From JAAYDI01 sp052034005 (GTDB lineage: Bacteria; Planctomycetota; Planctomycetia; Pirellulales; Pirellulaceae): a DNA stretch of 64,000 nucleotides. The notes under the pieces were generated by a model. That model did no database searches. It saw nothing but the letters and a program-made list of their open reading frames with translations, and was not told where the DNA came from. The stretch's first letter is position 1. Every line of letters begins with the position of its first letter. Positions 8,671 to 17,874 of this stretch are shown here, in pieces. The translations under genes and the position numbers were made by a program. The stretch covers positions 97,982-161,981 of the forward strand of contig JBPOJB010000003.1 in the NCBI GenBank assembly GCA_052034005.1, in the 5' to 3' direction.

Positions 8671-9639
8671 CTAAGCCGGCCGGCGGGGGGCCGGCCTGCG
8701 CAACCGCTTGGGCCGCGCGATCAGCAGGACAATGCAGCCGACGAACGACAGCAGCATCAGCTGCAAGACGGGTAGGCTCAGCTGCGGGTCGGGGACCCCG
8801 ACCGTCGACATGACGATGGCGAGCCCGTTGTTCCCCATATGGCCGAAGACGGCCGGCCAGATCGAATCGGCACGCCAGGCGACGATGCCCAGCCAGACTC
8901 CCAGCGGCAGAACACTGATCGCATGCAACGGGTCCATGTGCGCCGCCGCGAAGAAGGCGGCCGTAATGCCGATCGACACGGCTGCCGGCAGCCGGGTCAG
9001 CAACCGGCGTTGGAGGAACCCGCGGAACAGCAGCTCCTCGACGACGCCCGGCAGCAGGCTGATCAACAACAGCAGCAGCAGCGGCGAATCAGCGGCGTGC
9101 GCCGCAAACAGGTTCTCGAGCAGCTTCATCTGCTCGCTCGGCTCGGAAACGACCCGGGCCAGGATCTGGGCCATCACCATGCCGATCACGGGGGTGCCCA
9201 GCAGGAACAGCGGCCAGGTCGGCCAGGAGAACGATCCTTGGCGCAATCCCAGCCGATCGACGGGCCGTTGGTGGGAGAAGGCGGCGGCTACCAGCGCGAC
9301 GCCGCCGAAGACGAGCTGGCCCGGCACGATCATCAGTGCCAGCCCCGTCTTGGTCGCGATGAAGCCGCGTAGCCAGTCGTGGGACCGGACACCGTCCCGC
9401 ACCAGCTCGGTGCCGCCCTGCGCGGCCGCCATGATCCCGATCGTCATCGCGGACACGACAACGGCTCCGCCGATCGCGACCAGGACGACCGCGAACGTCG
9501 GCCACAGCCGCGGCGGCGCGTCGACCAGCTCCGCCAGGACCACCTCCTCGACCGGCGGCGTGGTCCCCGGCGGCGCGGCAAACGGGCTGCACGCCGGAGC
9601 GCCGCGCTCGGGTCGCGGTGACGGTTCCAGATCGAACAT
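8671..9639 (-). CDS. CPBP family intramembrane metalloprotease
   Basis: A 322-residue polytopic membrane protein. The start ATG 9639 (MFDLEPSPRPER) was chosen because the upstream extension is arginine-rich and featureless. After a soluble proline-rich N-terminus of about 45 residues come roughly eight hydrophobic segments. The CPBP signature is clear: VVEELLFRGFLQRRL (motif 1, near residue 222), FFAAAHMDPLHA (motif 2) and a C-terminal GHMGNNGLA (motif 3, with N at the usual position). The family includes Rce1-like prenyl proteases and bacteriocin-processing enzymes; substrates in planctomycetes are unknown. It lies 28 bases downstream of a receiver-domain gene on the same strand, so the two may be co-transcribed. 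Confidence 0.88.
   Translation of the reverse strand: MFDLEPSPRPERGAPACSPFAAPPGTTPPVEEVVLAELVDAPPRLWPTFAVVLVAIGGAVVVSAMTIGIMAAAQGGTELVRDGVRSHDWLRGFIATKTGLALMIVPGQLVFGGVALVAAAFSHQRPVDRLGLRQGSFSWPTWPLFLLGTPVIGMVMAQILARVVSEPSEQMKLLENLFAAHAADSPLLLLLLISLLPGVVEELLFRGFLQRRLLTRLPAAVSIGITAAFFAAAHMDPLHAISVLPLGVWLGIVAWRADSIWPAVFGHMGNNGLAIVMSTVGVPDPQLSLPVLQLMLLSFVGCIVLLIARPKRLRRPAPRRPA
8675..8698. terminator. Possible GC-rich hairpin between convergent genes
   Basis: The sequence after the EF-G stop forms a GCCGGCC / GGCCGGC stem with a G-rich loop. It overlaps the last codons of the convergent CPBP gene and has no T-run, so it is at best a weak bidirectional terminator. Confidence 0.25.
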
Positions 9640-9667
9640 GCGGGCGACTCCGACAGCACAAGCCTTC

Positions 9668-10084
9668 TTAAGATCCACCAACGTCCGAATCGTCGTCGCA
9701 GATCCAGCCGTAGGTCGCTCGCAACGCCTGCCGCACTGCACGCGTGACCTCCGCAAACCGCACGGGCTTCCGCAGAACCATGAACGCCTGCAGGTCGCGC
9801 GCCTCCGCCACCAGCCCGTCATCCACGCCCGCCGACAACAGGATGCAGGGCAGGATGAGCCGGCGCTGCCGGATCTGCCGGATGATCTCCAGCCCGTTGA
9901 GACGCGGCATGTGCATGTCCGTCAGGAGCAGGTGCACCGGCTCGCGGCCGACGATCTCCAGCGCCTCGGCCCCGTCACAGGCGGTCAGCGTGTTGAACCC
10001 GCGCGGCGCAAATACGCGGCACAACGTGTCGCGAAACGCGTCGTCGTCGTCGGTGATCAGCAGGTTGGGTGGAGTCGTCAACAC
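9668..10084 (-). CDS. Stand-alone response regulator receiver protein
   Basis: A 138-residue single-domain receiver. The likely start is GTG 10084 (reading VLTTPPNLLITDDDDAF), because the receiver fold begins a few residues later. The acidic pocket is ITDDDDAF, the phosphoacceptor is the aspartate of LLLTDMHMPRLNG, the switch serine is in ILLSAG, and the conserved lysine is in VLRKPVR. There is no output domain: after the last receiver helix only about 15 residues remain (WICDDDSDVGGS). Such CheY-like proteins relay phosphate or act through protein contacts. No histidine kinase lies nearby, so its partner is unknown. Confidence 0.85.
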   Translation of the reverse strand: MLTTPPNLLITDDDDAFRDTLCRVFAPRGFNTLTACDGAEALEIVGREPVHLLLTDMHMPRLNGLEIIRQIRQRRLILPCILLSAGVDDGLVAEARDLQAFMVLRKPVRFAEVTRAVRQALRATYGWICDDDSDVGGS

Positions 10085-10629
10085 GTGGCGTGACCTCGGC
10101 AATCTCCATCGGCAGACCGGGCGACGGGCCGGCCTGAGCGGATCGGGCCGTTTTGGGTGGCACGACGCGCGGGCCGCCGATCTCCATTGCAATTCGGGTG
10201 CCAAGCTTGCAACATCACTCGGACGCTATTCCATTCTACTCCGCGCAACTGCCGGTCCGCCAATACTTTGGTCGAAATCCGGATGGTCGCCAAGATCAGT
10301 TATCGCCGTGCGGCCGGTGCCGCTGAGCCCGGCGTCTTGGACGGCCGACTCTGCCAAACCGGCAGACTGACGCGATCCGAGTGCCGCGGCGGGTCGCCCG
10401 GCCGCGCGGGCGCACACGCGGGTCGGATCTCGGCCGCAGAGCGCGCGGGCCGGGCCCGGGCGCGGGTTGGTTGTCGACGACGCAGCCGCCGCGCTATACT
10501 ATCAACGACTTGCAGATCGCGGGGCATGGCCCCGGGCGGCCGACCTCGCGGTGCGGATCTGCGCATGTCGCCTCGTCGGCTCGACATGCAACCTGCCCTG
10601 TGCCTGGCGAAGGGATGGAAAGGAACACG
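10085..10629. other. Divergent intergenic region upstream of sdhC
   Basis: No gene is supported. The region contains the promoter candidate at 10471-10500. From that promoter the sdh leader would be about 120 bases, long enough for a regulatory element, but no riboswitch fold was recognised by eye. Confidence 0.45.
10471..10500 (+). promoter_or_regulatory. Candidate sigma70-type promoter for sdhCAB
   Basis: TTGTCG at 10471-10476 and TATACT at 10495-10500, with an 18-base spacer. The same pair of hexamers, with a 17-base spacer, occurs upstream of the acyl carrier protein gene at 61677-61705. It lies about 130 bases before the sdhC start. Confidence 0.5.
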
Positions 10630-11418
10630 GTGTCTACAGCGTCCGATCCTCGTTCGATTCTGGCGCGCCACGAATTCCTGATCCGGCGGCTGCATTCGCT
10701 CACGGGGCTGATCCCGGTGGGCGCGTTCATGACCGTGCATTTGGCGACCAACGCCAGCGTGTTGGAGAGTCCGGGGACCTATCAGCAGCTGGTCTATCGG
10801 ATCCATTCCTTGGGTTCGTTGCTGACGGTCGTCGAATGGGCCTTCATTTTCCTGCCGATCCTGTTTCACGCCCTGCTCGGGCTGGTGATCATTCGCGGCG
10901 GGATGGTCAACACGCGGTCGTACCCGTACGCGAACAACGTGCGGTACGTGCTGCAGCGGGCCACGGGCCTGGTGGCGCTGGCGTTCATCCTGTTGCACGT
11001 CTTCCACATGCACGGCTGGATCCACGCGGACGTCTGGGTGAAGCACGTGGTCGAGCCGCTGGGCGGGGCGCGGTTTCGCCCGTACAACGCGGCCTCGACG
11101 CTGGCGCTGACCATGCACGGCGTTCTGATCCCGACGCTCTATGCCATCGGGGTGCTCTCCTGCGTCTACCATCTGGCCAACGGTCTGTGGACGATGGGGA
11201 TCACCTGGGGCGTGTGGGTCAGTCCGGCGGGCCAGCGACGTGCGACGTGGGCGTGTGCGGCGGTGGGGCTGGTCTTGGCGGCGCTGTCCATGTCGGCGCT
11301 GTTCGGTGCGTTGACTGTGGACGTGCCGGAGGCGCGGCGTGTGGAGAACGCCATGTACGAGGCCAAGGTGGGGGCGCAAGAGATACAGCCGAACGCGCAC
11401 AAGCGGGCCGCGCCGTAG
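10630..11418 (+). CDS. sdhC: Succinate dehydrogenase cytochrome b558 subunit
   Basis: A 262-residue membrane anchor of the Bacillus-type (one anchor, two haems) succinate:quinone oxidoreductase. It passes electrons from SdhB to quinone in the inner membrane. Five hydrophobic segments are visible, with membrane histidines in FMTVHLA, FHALLG, ILLHVFHMHG and MHGVLIP as likely haem ligands. The start is set at GTG 10630 because AAAGGAA precedes it by a normal distance; ATG 10615 (MERNTVS) would put the SD inside the gene. The order sdhC-sdhA-sdhB on one strand with 36- and 33-base gaps is the classical operon. The tail of about 30 hydrophilic residues is ordinary for the type. Confidence 0.92.
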   Translation: MSTASDPRSILARHEFLIRRLHSLTGLIPVGAFMTVHLATNASVLESPGTYQQLVYRIHSLGSLLTVVEWAFIFLPILFHALLGLVIIRGGMVNTRSYPYANNVRYVLQRATGLVALAFILLHVFHMHGWIHADVWVKHVVEPLGGARFRPYNAASTLALTMHGVLIPTLYAIGVLSCVYHLANGLWTMGITWGVWVSPAGQRRATWACAAVGLVLAALSMSALFGALTVDVPEARRVENAMYEAKVGAQEIQPNAHKRAAP

Positions 11419-11454
11419 GTGGCGGCCGCCGCGCGAGGGACGGAAGGTGTGCAC

Positions 11455-13431
11455 ATGACACGACAACGCGTGCTGGTGGTCGGAGGCGGGCTGGCCGGCC
11501 TGGCGGCCACCATGAAGCTGGCGGAACTCGGCATCCCGGTGGACCTGATGAGTCTGTCGCCGGTGAAGCGTTCGCACAGCGTGTGCGCGCAGGGGGGAAT
11601 CAACTCGTGCAACGACCAGACGCGGCAGGCCGGCGACTCGGAGTGGAAACACTGCGATGACACGCTCTACGGCGGCGATTTCCTGCAGCACCAGCCGCCG
11701 GTCAAGGAGATGACGCTCTGGGCGCCCCGGATCATCGATCTGATGGATCGGCTCGGAGTGACGTTCAACCGCACGACGGAGGGCTTCATCGATCGGCGCC
11801 GGTTCGGGGGCACGCTGTACAAGCGGACGGCGTTTGCCGGGGCGACGACCGGCCAGCAGCTGCTCTACGGGCTGGACGAGCAGGTCCGTCGCTGGGAAGT
11901 CGCCGGGATGGTGCGGAAGTACGAGTTCTGGGACTTCCTGGGCCCCGTGCTCGACGAACAGGGTGTCTGCCGGGGCTGCGTGGGGCAGGACCTGGTGACG
12001 ATGGAGATCCGGGCGTTCCCGGCCGACGCGGTGGTCATCGCCAGCGGCGGATGCGGCGTGATCTTCGGCCGCTCGACCAACTCGATGGCCTGCAACGGCA
12101 GCGCGGTCAGCCGGTGCTTCCAGCACGGCGCCAAGTATGCCAATGCGGAGTTCATCCAGGTCCATCCGACGGCCATCCCGGCCGCCGACAAGCTGCGGTT
12201 GATGAGTGAATCGGCGCGGGGCGAAGGCGGGCGGGTCTGGGTGCCTCGCACGCCGGGCGACCCCCGCGCGCCGCGCACGATCCCGGAGCAGGATCGATAC
12301 TACTTCCTGGAGGAGCGCTACCCGAAGTACGGGAACCTGGTGCCGCGCGACATCGCCACGCGGGAGATCTTCGACATCTGTGTCAACGAGGGGTTGAGCG
12401 TCGAGCAAGGCCGGCTGTGCGTCTATCTCGACTTGACCCACATCCCGCGCCAGGAGCTCGACCGGAAACTGAGCGGCATCTTGGACATCTACGAGAAGTT
12501 CCAGGGTGTCGACCCGCGGGACGTGCCCATGAAGATCTTCCCCGCCGTGCACTACAGCATGGGCGGGTTGTGGGTGGACTACCAGCGCACGGCCGACGGG
12601 GGCCTGCAGCGCGCTGCGCCGCGCAACATGGCCACCAGCATCCCGGGCCTGTACGCCATCGGGGAGTGCAACTACCAGTACCACGGCGCCAATCGGCTGG
12701 GCGCCAACTCGCTGGTCAGCTGCATCTTCGACGGCCTGTTCGTCGCGCCCGGCCTGGAGGAACTCCTCAAGGCGTCCGGCACCTGCGCCGCCGAGCTGCC
12801 GCCGTCGCTGTTCCAGCGCGCGGTCCGGGAGCAGGAAGAACGCTATCAAGGGCTGTTCCGGCGCCCGGCGGGCGGCGAGAATCCCTACCTGCTGCACCTG
12901 GCCCTGGGGGACCTGCTGACCAAGACGGCCACGGTCGTCCGCCGCAACGCGCAGCTGCGGGAAGCGCTCGGGCAGGTCGCCGAGCTGGCGGAGCGCGTCA
13001 AGCGGTGCACACTCTCCGACAGCAGCCGGTGGACGAACCAGAATGTCGTCTTCACCCGGGCGCTGCACGACATGTTCCCGTTGGCCAAGGCGATCCTGCA
13101 GGGTGCGCTGGCCCGGGACGAGTGCCGGGGCGCCCATTTCAAGCCGGAGTTCGAGATGCCGCACCTGACGGCCCACACGCCCGCCGAGCGGCGCGCGCAG
13201 GCCGAACAGTGGTGCGATCGGTTCGAGGAGAACAACCGGCGATGGCTCAAGTCGACGATCGCCCAGTGGCGGGATCGCGATGAGGAAGTCGAATTGACGT
13301 ACGAGGAGGTCGACACGTCGTTGATCGCGCCTCGCCCACGCTTGTACGGGCTGGCGGGCGCCGACGAAATCGACCAGGTATGGAAAGAGCGTGCGGCCGC
13401 CGGGAATGCGGCGCCGCGCGAGCCGGCATGA
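11455..13431 (+). CDS. sdhA: Succinate dehydrogenase flavoprotein subunit
   Basis: A 658-residue FAD subunit that oxidises succinate to fumarate. The dinucleotide-binding motif VVGGGLAGLAA lies at residues 8-18, the covalent-FAD histidine is in SHSVCAQGGIN (about residues 39-49), and the substrate-site region includes HPTAIP, SARGEGG and the GGLWVDYQ/ANRLGANSL capping and FAD-binding stretch. The length and the long C-terminal helical domain fit the Bacillus-type non-classical branch rather than the 590-residue proteobacterial type. Start ATG 11455 follows GGAAGG closely. It assembles with SdhC and SdhB at the inner face of the membrane. Confidence 0.95.
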   Translation: MTRQRVLVVGGGLAGLAATMKLAELGIPVDLMSLSPVKRSHSVCAQGGINSCNDQTRQAGDSEWKHCDDTLYGGDFLQHQPPVKEMTLWAPRIIDLMDRLGVTFNRTTEGFIDRRRFGGTLYKRTAFAGATTGQQLLYGLDEQVRRWEVAGMVRKYEFWDFLGPVLDEQGVCRGCVGQDLVTMEIRAFPADAVVIASGGCGVIFGRSTNSMACNGSAVSRCFQHGAKYANAEFIQVHPTAIPAADKLRLMSESARGEGGRVWVPRTPGDPRAPRTIPEQDRYYFLEERYPKYGNLVPRDIATREIFDICVNEGLSVEQGRLCVYLDLTHIPRQELDRKLSGILDIYEKFQGVDPRDVPMKIFPAVHYSMGGLWVDYQRTADGGLQRAAPRNMATSIPGLYAIGECNYQYHGANRLGANSLVSCIFDGLFVAPGLEELLKASGTCAAELPPSLFQRAVREQEERYQGLFRRPAGGENPYLLHLALGDLLTKTATVVRRNAQLREALGQVAELAERVKRCTLSDSSRWTNQNVVFTRALHDMFPLAKAILQGALARDECRGAHFKPEFEMPHLTAHTPAERRAQAEQWCDRFEENNRRWLKSTIAQWRDRDEEVELTYEEVDTSLIAPRPRLYGLAGADEIDQVWKERAAAGNAAPREPA

Positions 13432-13464
13432 CCTGCCGCGATTGACACGAGGCGCAAGATACCT

Positions 13465-14316
13465 ATGGCTGCCAATGAGCCCGGACCCATCCCCCGCGAG
13501 TACTTCGAAGTCCGCATCCTGCGCCAAGACGGCCCGGGCCAGGCGAGCTACTGGGAGCGTTTCCGGGTCGCCTACGAACGGGACATGAACGTGATCAGCG
13601 CGCTGCAGAAGATCGCCGCGCACCCGGTCACGGTCGACGGCCAGGAGGTGGCGCCCGTGGTGTGGGACTGCAACTGCCTGGAGGAGGTCTGCGGCGCCTG
13701 CACGATGGTGATCAACGGGCATGTCCGGCAGGCCTGCACCGCGCTGGTCGACCGGCTGCTGGAGGTCCGGCCGTCGGAGATCGAGCTGCGGCCGATGACC
13801 AAGTTCCCGGTGATCCGGGACCTGGTCGTGGACCGCGGCCGCCTGTTCCAGGCGCTCAAGAAGACGATCTCCTGGGTCGCCGTCGACGGGTACTATGATC
13901 GGGGCGAGGGCCCGCCCCAGTCGCAGGAGGAGCAGGAGGCGCTGTACCCGCTGAGCCACTGCATGAGTTGCGGCTGCTGCCTGGAGGCCTGTCCGCAGTA
14001 CGCCTACGTGGAGGTCACGCGGGACGAAGGGGAGTCGCAGGAGTCGTTTGAGCGGCGGCGGGCGGAGGCGTACGACCGCGTGTTCATCGGCCCGCACGCC
14101 ATCGGCCAGGTCGTGCTGTTCAACTCCCATCCGACCGGCCGGCACATGTCGGGCGTGCGCCTCGACGCGCTGATCGCCGAAGGGGGCATCCAGATCTGCG
14201 GCAACGCCCAGAACTGCGTGGCCGTCTGCCCCAAGAAGATCCCGCTGTCCGACTCGATCGCCCGCGCCGGCCGCGCGGCCACCATCCATGCGTTCCGCAA
14301 GTGGTTCGAACGGTAG
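13465..14316 (+). CDS. sdhB: Succinate dehydrogenase iron-sulfur subunit
   Basis: A 283-residue electron-transfer subunit. The N-terminal ferredoxin domain carries the 2Fe-2S cysteines in CNCLEEVCGACTMVING (about residues 69-85). The C-terminal domain carries CMSCGCCLEACPQY and CGNAQNCVAVCPK, supplying the 4Fe-4S and 3Fe-4S ligands. It links the FAD of SdhA to the haems of SdhC. It starts at ATG 13465, 33 bases after sdhA. The gene ends 38 bases before the convergent ftsH; an AGCCGG/CCGGCT inverted repeat spanning this gap may help end transcription. Confidence 0.95.
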   Translation: MAANEPGPIPREYFEVRILRQDGPGQASYWERFRVAYERDMNVISALQKIAAHPVTVDGQEVAPVVWDCNCLEEVCGACTMVINGHVRQACTALVDRLLEVRPSEIELRPMTKFPVIRDLVVDRGRLFQALKKTISWVAVDGYYDRGEGPPQSQEEQEALYPLSHCMSCGCCLEACPQYAYVEVTRDEGESQESFERRRAEAYDRVFIGPHAIGQVVLFNSHPTGRHMSGVRLDALIAEGGIQICGNAQNCVAVCPKKIPLSDSIARAGRAATIHAFRKWFER

Positions 14317-14354
14317 CCGGCGCAGTTCCGGGTGGCGCAGCACCGGCTGAAAGC

Positions 14355-16412
14355 CTACCCCACCGGGCGCTCGCCCGACTGCAGTTCCAGGGGTCGCTCG
14401 GCCGGCTCGACGGTGTGCGGCGCGCGGCGCGGCTCGGTCGTGCCGGGCACGACGAGCGGGCCGGGCGAGTTCTGTTCGATGATCGCCTTGAGCTCGGTCG
14501 CGTCGACCGATTCGACTTCGATCAACCGCCGGGTGAGCGACTCGAGCGCCGTGCGTCGCGTGGCCAGGATGTGGCGCACCTTCTCGATCGACTCGTTGAT
14601 GATACGCTTCACCTCTTCGTCGATCTCGCGCGCCGTCTGTTCGCTGTGGTTGCGGGCCCCTTCGTCGCCGGCCGTCCAGGCCAGGAACGCGGACCGCGGC
14701 GTGCCGCGGAAGTTGATCCGGCCTAGTCGGCTCATGCCGTACTCCATAACCATGCTGCGGGCGATCGCCGTGGCACGCTCCAGGTCGTTCTGCGCGCCGG
14801 TCGAAATATCGGCGTACACCATCTCTTCCGCCAGCGTGCCGGCCATCAGCACCTGGATGTGGCTCTCCAGCTCCGACTGGGTCATGAGGAATCGGTCGCC
14901 TTCCGGGCGCTGCATGGTGTAGCCGAGCGCGGCCAGGCCGCGGGGGATGATCGAGACCTTGTGCACCGGGTCGGTGTTGGGCAGGCTGTACGCGACCAGC
15001 GCGTGGGCGCTCTCGTGATACGCTACGCGCTGCTTCTCCTCGTCGTTCATCACGCGCTGCTTCTTCTCCAGCCCCGCCGTGACGCGCTCCACCCCCTCGT
15101 TGAACTCGTCCATCCCCACGGCGGCCTTCCCGCGCCGGGCCGCCAGGAGGGCCGCCTCGTTGACCAGGTTCGCCAGGTCGGCGCCCGCGAACCCCGACGT
15201 GATCGACGCGACATTCTTCAGGTCCACATGCTCGTCGAGCTTGACGTTCTTGACGTGCACCTTCAGGATCGCCTCGCGACCGCGGATGTCCGGGCGATCG
15301 ACCAGCACCTGCCGGTCAAACCGGCCGGGCCGCAAGAGCGCCTGATCGAGCGTCTCCGGGCGGTTTGTGGCCGCCATGACGATGACGCCGGAGTTCGAGT
15401 CGAACCCATCCATTTCCACCAACAGGGCATTGAGCGTCTGTTCGCGCTCGTCATGACCGCCCACAATGCTCGTCCCACGCGTCTTACCCAACGCGTCCAG
15501 CTCGTCGATGAAGATGATGCAGGGGGCCTTGGACTCCGCCTGCTGGAACATGTCCCGCACGCGCGCGGCCCCCACACCCACAAACATCTCGACGAAATCG
15601 CTCCCCGACAGGCTGAAGAACGGCACGCCGGCCTCCCCGGCGATCGCCTTGGCCAACAGCGTCTTGCCGGTGCCCGGCGGCCCGACCAGCAGCACGCCCT
15701 TGGGGATGCGCCCCCCGAGACGCTGGTACTTCTCGGGCGAACGCAGGAAATCGACCACCTCGCGCACCTCCTCGACCGCTTCGTCGATCCCCGCCACGTC
15801 GTCGAAGGTCACGCCCAGGTCCTCCAGCGCGTAGAGCCGGCCTCGGCTACGCCCAAACTGCATCGGCGAGCCGGCTCCGCCCAGCCGACGCATCATCAGG
15901 ATCAGGCACAGAACCAGCACGCCGGTGAACAACAGCATCGGCAGGTACGCCCGCCAGGGACTGGGCTCCGGGTCCTCCGACCAGTCCAGACTCGAGGCGC
16001 GCAACTTCGCGCGCAACTCGGCCTGCACCGAATCGGTACCGCTGCAGTAGGTCTGAAACCGAACGCCCCGGCCGGGGTTGGTCTTCGACCCGGGCTCATC
16101 CAGGTATTGGATGTCGACCAGCCCGCGAACCAGCCGGTCGCTGACCTGAATCTCACGCGGATTGCTCAACAGCAAATGCCGCACCCGGTCGCCCACGCGC
16201 TGGGCGATTTCCACGTCCCCTCCGCCCGGGGATGCACTGGCGTCGATCAGTTGCAGCAGTTGCGGGTAGGAGATGACGGTGGCCGAGTTCTTGACCAGCA
16301 GCATAATGAGCAGCGTCACTCCCACGGCGGCGGCCGTGACATAGAGCAGGGCGTTCTGGCCGCCCGCTTTGGGATCTGACGATTTGCGGCTGTGACGGTC
16401 TTCCTGGTTCAT
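14355..16412 (-). CDS. ftsH: ATP-dependent zinc metalloprotease FtsH
   Basis: A 685-residue membrane-bound AAA+ protease that extracts and degrades membrane and regulatory proteins. TM1 is about residues 21-41 and TM2 about 156-174, with a periplasmic domain of about 115 residues between them. Walker A is GPPGTGKT (244-251), Walker B IIFIDELD (299-306), the second region of homology is near ATNRPETLDQALLRPGRFDR, and the zinc motif is HESAH (466-470). The C-terminus is proline-rich (ESVDATELKAIIEQ, then a charged tail). Start ATG 16412. It is divergent from dxr, and a perfect TATAAT on this strand lies at 16481-16486. A hexameric ring is expected. Confidence 0.96.
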   Translation of the reverse strand: MNQEDRHSRKSSDPKAGGQNALLYVTAAAVGVTLLIMLLVKNSATVISYPQLLQLIDASASPGGGDVEIAQRVGDRVRHLLLSNPREIQVSDRLVRGLVDIQYLDEPGSKTNPGRGVRFQTYCSGTDSVQAELRAKLRASSLDWSEDPEPSPWRAYLPMLLFTGVLVLCLILMMRRLGGAGSPMQFGRSRGRLYALEDLGVTFDDVAGIDEAVEEVREVVDFLRSPEKYQRLGGRIPKGVLLVGPPGTGKTLLAKAIAGEAGVPFFSLSGSDFVEMFVGVGAARVRDMFQQAESKAPCIIFIDELDALGKTRGTSIVGGHDEREQTLNALLVEMDGFDSNSGVIVMAATNRPETLDQALLRPGRFDRQVLVDRPDIRGREAILKVHVKNVKLDEHVDLKNVASITSGFAGADLANLVNEAALLAARRGKAAVGMDEFNEGVERVTAGLEKKQRVMNDEEKQRVAYHESAHALVAYSLPNTDPVHKVSIIPRGLAALGYTMQRPEGDRFLMTQSELESHIQVLMAGTLAEEMVYADISTGAQNDLERATAIARSMVMEYGMSRLGRINFRGTPRSAFLAWTAGDEGARNHSEQTAREIDEEVKRIINESIEKVRHILATRRTALESLTRRLIEVESVDATELKAIIEQNSPGPLVVPGTTEPRRAPHTVEPAERPLELQSGERPVG

Positions 16413-16480
16413 CGTGAAGATGCCCCCCTGGCGGCTGGTCTGGTCCTTGAGCGCCCGGGCTCTCGAGGTGTTGTTGAGGT

Positions 16481-16486
16481 ATTATA
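16481..16486 (-). promoter_or_regulatory. Candidate -10 element for ftsH
   Basis: A perfect TATAAT on the minus strand, 69 bases before the ftsH start. The -35 position (CACCAG) is poor, so the call rests on the -10 alone. Confidence 0.35.
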
Positions 16487-16534
16487 CAATGCACGGTGGC
16501 GGGCTGGTGGGTGGTGGGGCGCGCGGCGACCGGG

Positions 16535-16563
16535 TTGCCGTGAGTCGACCGCAAATTTAAAAT
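16535..16563 (+). promoter_or_regulatory. Candidate promoter for the dxr-rseP operon
   Basis: TTGCCG at 16535-16540, a 17-base spacer, and TAAAAT at 16558-16563, in the only AT-rich patch of the ftsH-dxr gap. It lies about 148 bases before the dxr start. Confidence 0.45.
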
Positions 16564-16710
16564 TAGCAAGAGCTTAGGAACGACGGGCAGCGACCGATGG
16601 GCGGTCCGGCCCAGCTGCGCGGCGGCCTTTGCACCATTGTTCCAGGTTCGGTGCCTCGGGACAAGCGAGCCCACAGCCAGCATCTCCGGGGACAGCGCGT
16701 CTGGACATCG

Positions 16711-17874
16711 ATGCCAGCTCCAACACGTAACGTGGCGATTCTCGGATCGACCGGCAGTATCGGTCGCAGCACGCTCGATGTGATCCGCGCGAGTGGGGGC
16801 CGGTTGCGTGTTGTGGCGCTGTCCGCGCATTGCCGGCTCGATGCCTTGGTGCAGCAGGCGGGCGAGTATGGTCCGTACTGGGTGATTGCTACGGACAGGG
16901 TATCGGGTGCAGCCCATGATTGGCGCGGATTGCCCTCGCGTACGCAGTGGCTGTTGGGGCACGAGAACCTGTGCGCCGTGGTGCAGAAGCCCGAAGTCGA
17001 CGTGGTGGTGGCGGCCATCGTCGGCAGTGCGGGCCTTACGAGCACGTGGGCGGCGATCGAAGCGGGCAAGACCGTCGCGTTGGCCAACAAGGAGACGCTG
17101 GTGGTGGCCGGCCCCCTGGTGATGGATCTGGCCCGACGCCACGGGGCGGCGATCGTGCCGGTCGACAGCGAGCACAGCGCGGTGTTCCAGTGTCTCCAGG
17201 CCGGGCGTCGCTCTGAAGTACGGCGCGTGATTCTCACCGCCAGTGGGGGTCCGTTCCGCGACCGCCCGGCCGAACAGTTGGCGCACGTCACGGTGGCCGA
17301 GGCGCTGGCCCACCCGACCTGGGATATGGGTCCGAAGGTGACGGTCGACTCGGCGACGATGATGAACAAGGCATTCGAGATTGTGGAAGCACGGTGGCTG
17401 TTCGATCTGCAGCCGGAGCAAGTGGAGGTGGTGATCCATCCGCAATCGGTCGTGCATTCGATGGTGGAGTTCCAGGACGGTTCGGTCCTGGCCCAGCTCA
17501 GCCCACCAGACATGCGGCTTCCGATCCAGTACGCTTTGAGCTACCCGGAACGATGGGAGGGTGTGTCAGCCCGGCTGGACACGGCCGCGGCCCTGCGGCT
17601 GGAGTTCCTGTCGGTGGACCATGGTCGTTTCCCGGCGATCGGGCTGGGGCTGGAGGTGGCGCGCGTGGGAGGCACGACGGGTGTCGTCCTCAACGCGGCC
17701 AACGAGGCGGCTGTGGCCTGCTTCCTCGACGGGCGACTTGGTTTCCAGGATATTGTGCCGGCTTGTCAGGCCGTGTTACAGCAGCATCATTTCGACCCGA
17801 CCCCTACTTTGGACGAGCTTGTGAGGCTCGATGCATGGGCGCGGGAGGAGGTATCGCGGTGGGTTTGTGCCTAG
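16711..17874 (+). CDS. dxr: 1-deoxy-D-xylulose 5-phosphate reductoisomerase
   Basis: A 387-residue enzyme of the MEP isoprenoid pathway. It converts DXP to 2-C-methyl-D-erythritol 4-phosphate with NADPH and a divalent metal. The NADPH motif GSTGSIG is at residues 12-18; ANKETLV and the metal-binding PVDSEHSA follow near 130-155; the catalytic loop region includes TASGGPFRD and HPTWDMGPKVTVDSATMMNK. Start ATG 16711 places the Rossmann motif at its usual distance; the frame is open upstream but without homology. Its 3' end overlaps the start of rseP by 16 bases, a coupling of dxr and rseP seen in many bacteria. Confidence 0.95.
   Translation: MPAPTRNVAILGSTGSIGRSTLDVIRASGGRLRVVALSAHCRLDALVQQAGEYGPYWVIATDRVSGAAHDWRGLPSRTQWLLGHENLCAVVQKPEVDVVVAAIVGSAGLTSTWAAIEAGKTVALANKETLVVAGPLVMDLARRHGAAIVPVDSEHSAVFQCLQAGRRSEVRRVILTASGGPFRDRPAEQLAHVTVAEALAHPTWDMGPKVTVDSATMMNKAFEIVEARWLFDLQPEQVEVVIHPQSVVHSMVEFQDGSVLAQLSPPDMRLPIQYALSYPERWEGVSARLDTAAALRLEFLSVDHGRFPAIGLGLEVARVGGTTGVVLNAANEAAVACFLDGRLGFQDIVPACQAVLQQHHFDPTPTLDELVRLDAWAREEVSRWVCA

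Noticed and set aside
10300..14343. Very long open frame (1347 codons) on the minus strand opposite sdhCAB
   Set aside because: It is arginine/histidine-rich, has no domain character, and lies antisense to three clear genes; long antisense frames are expected at this GC content.
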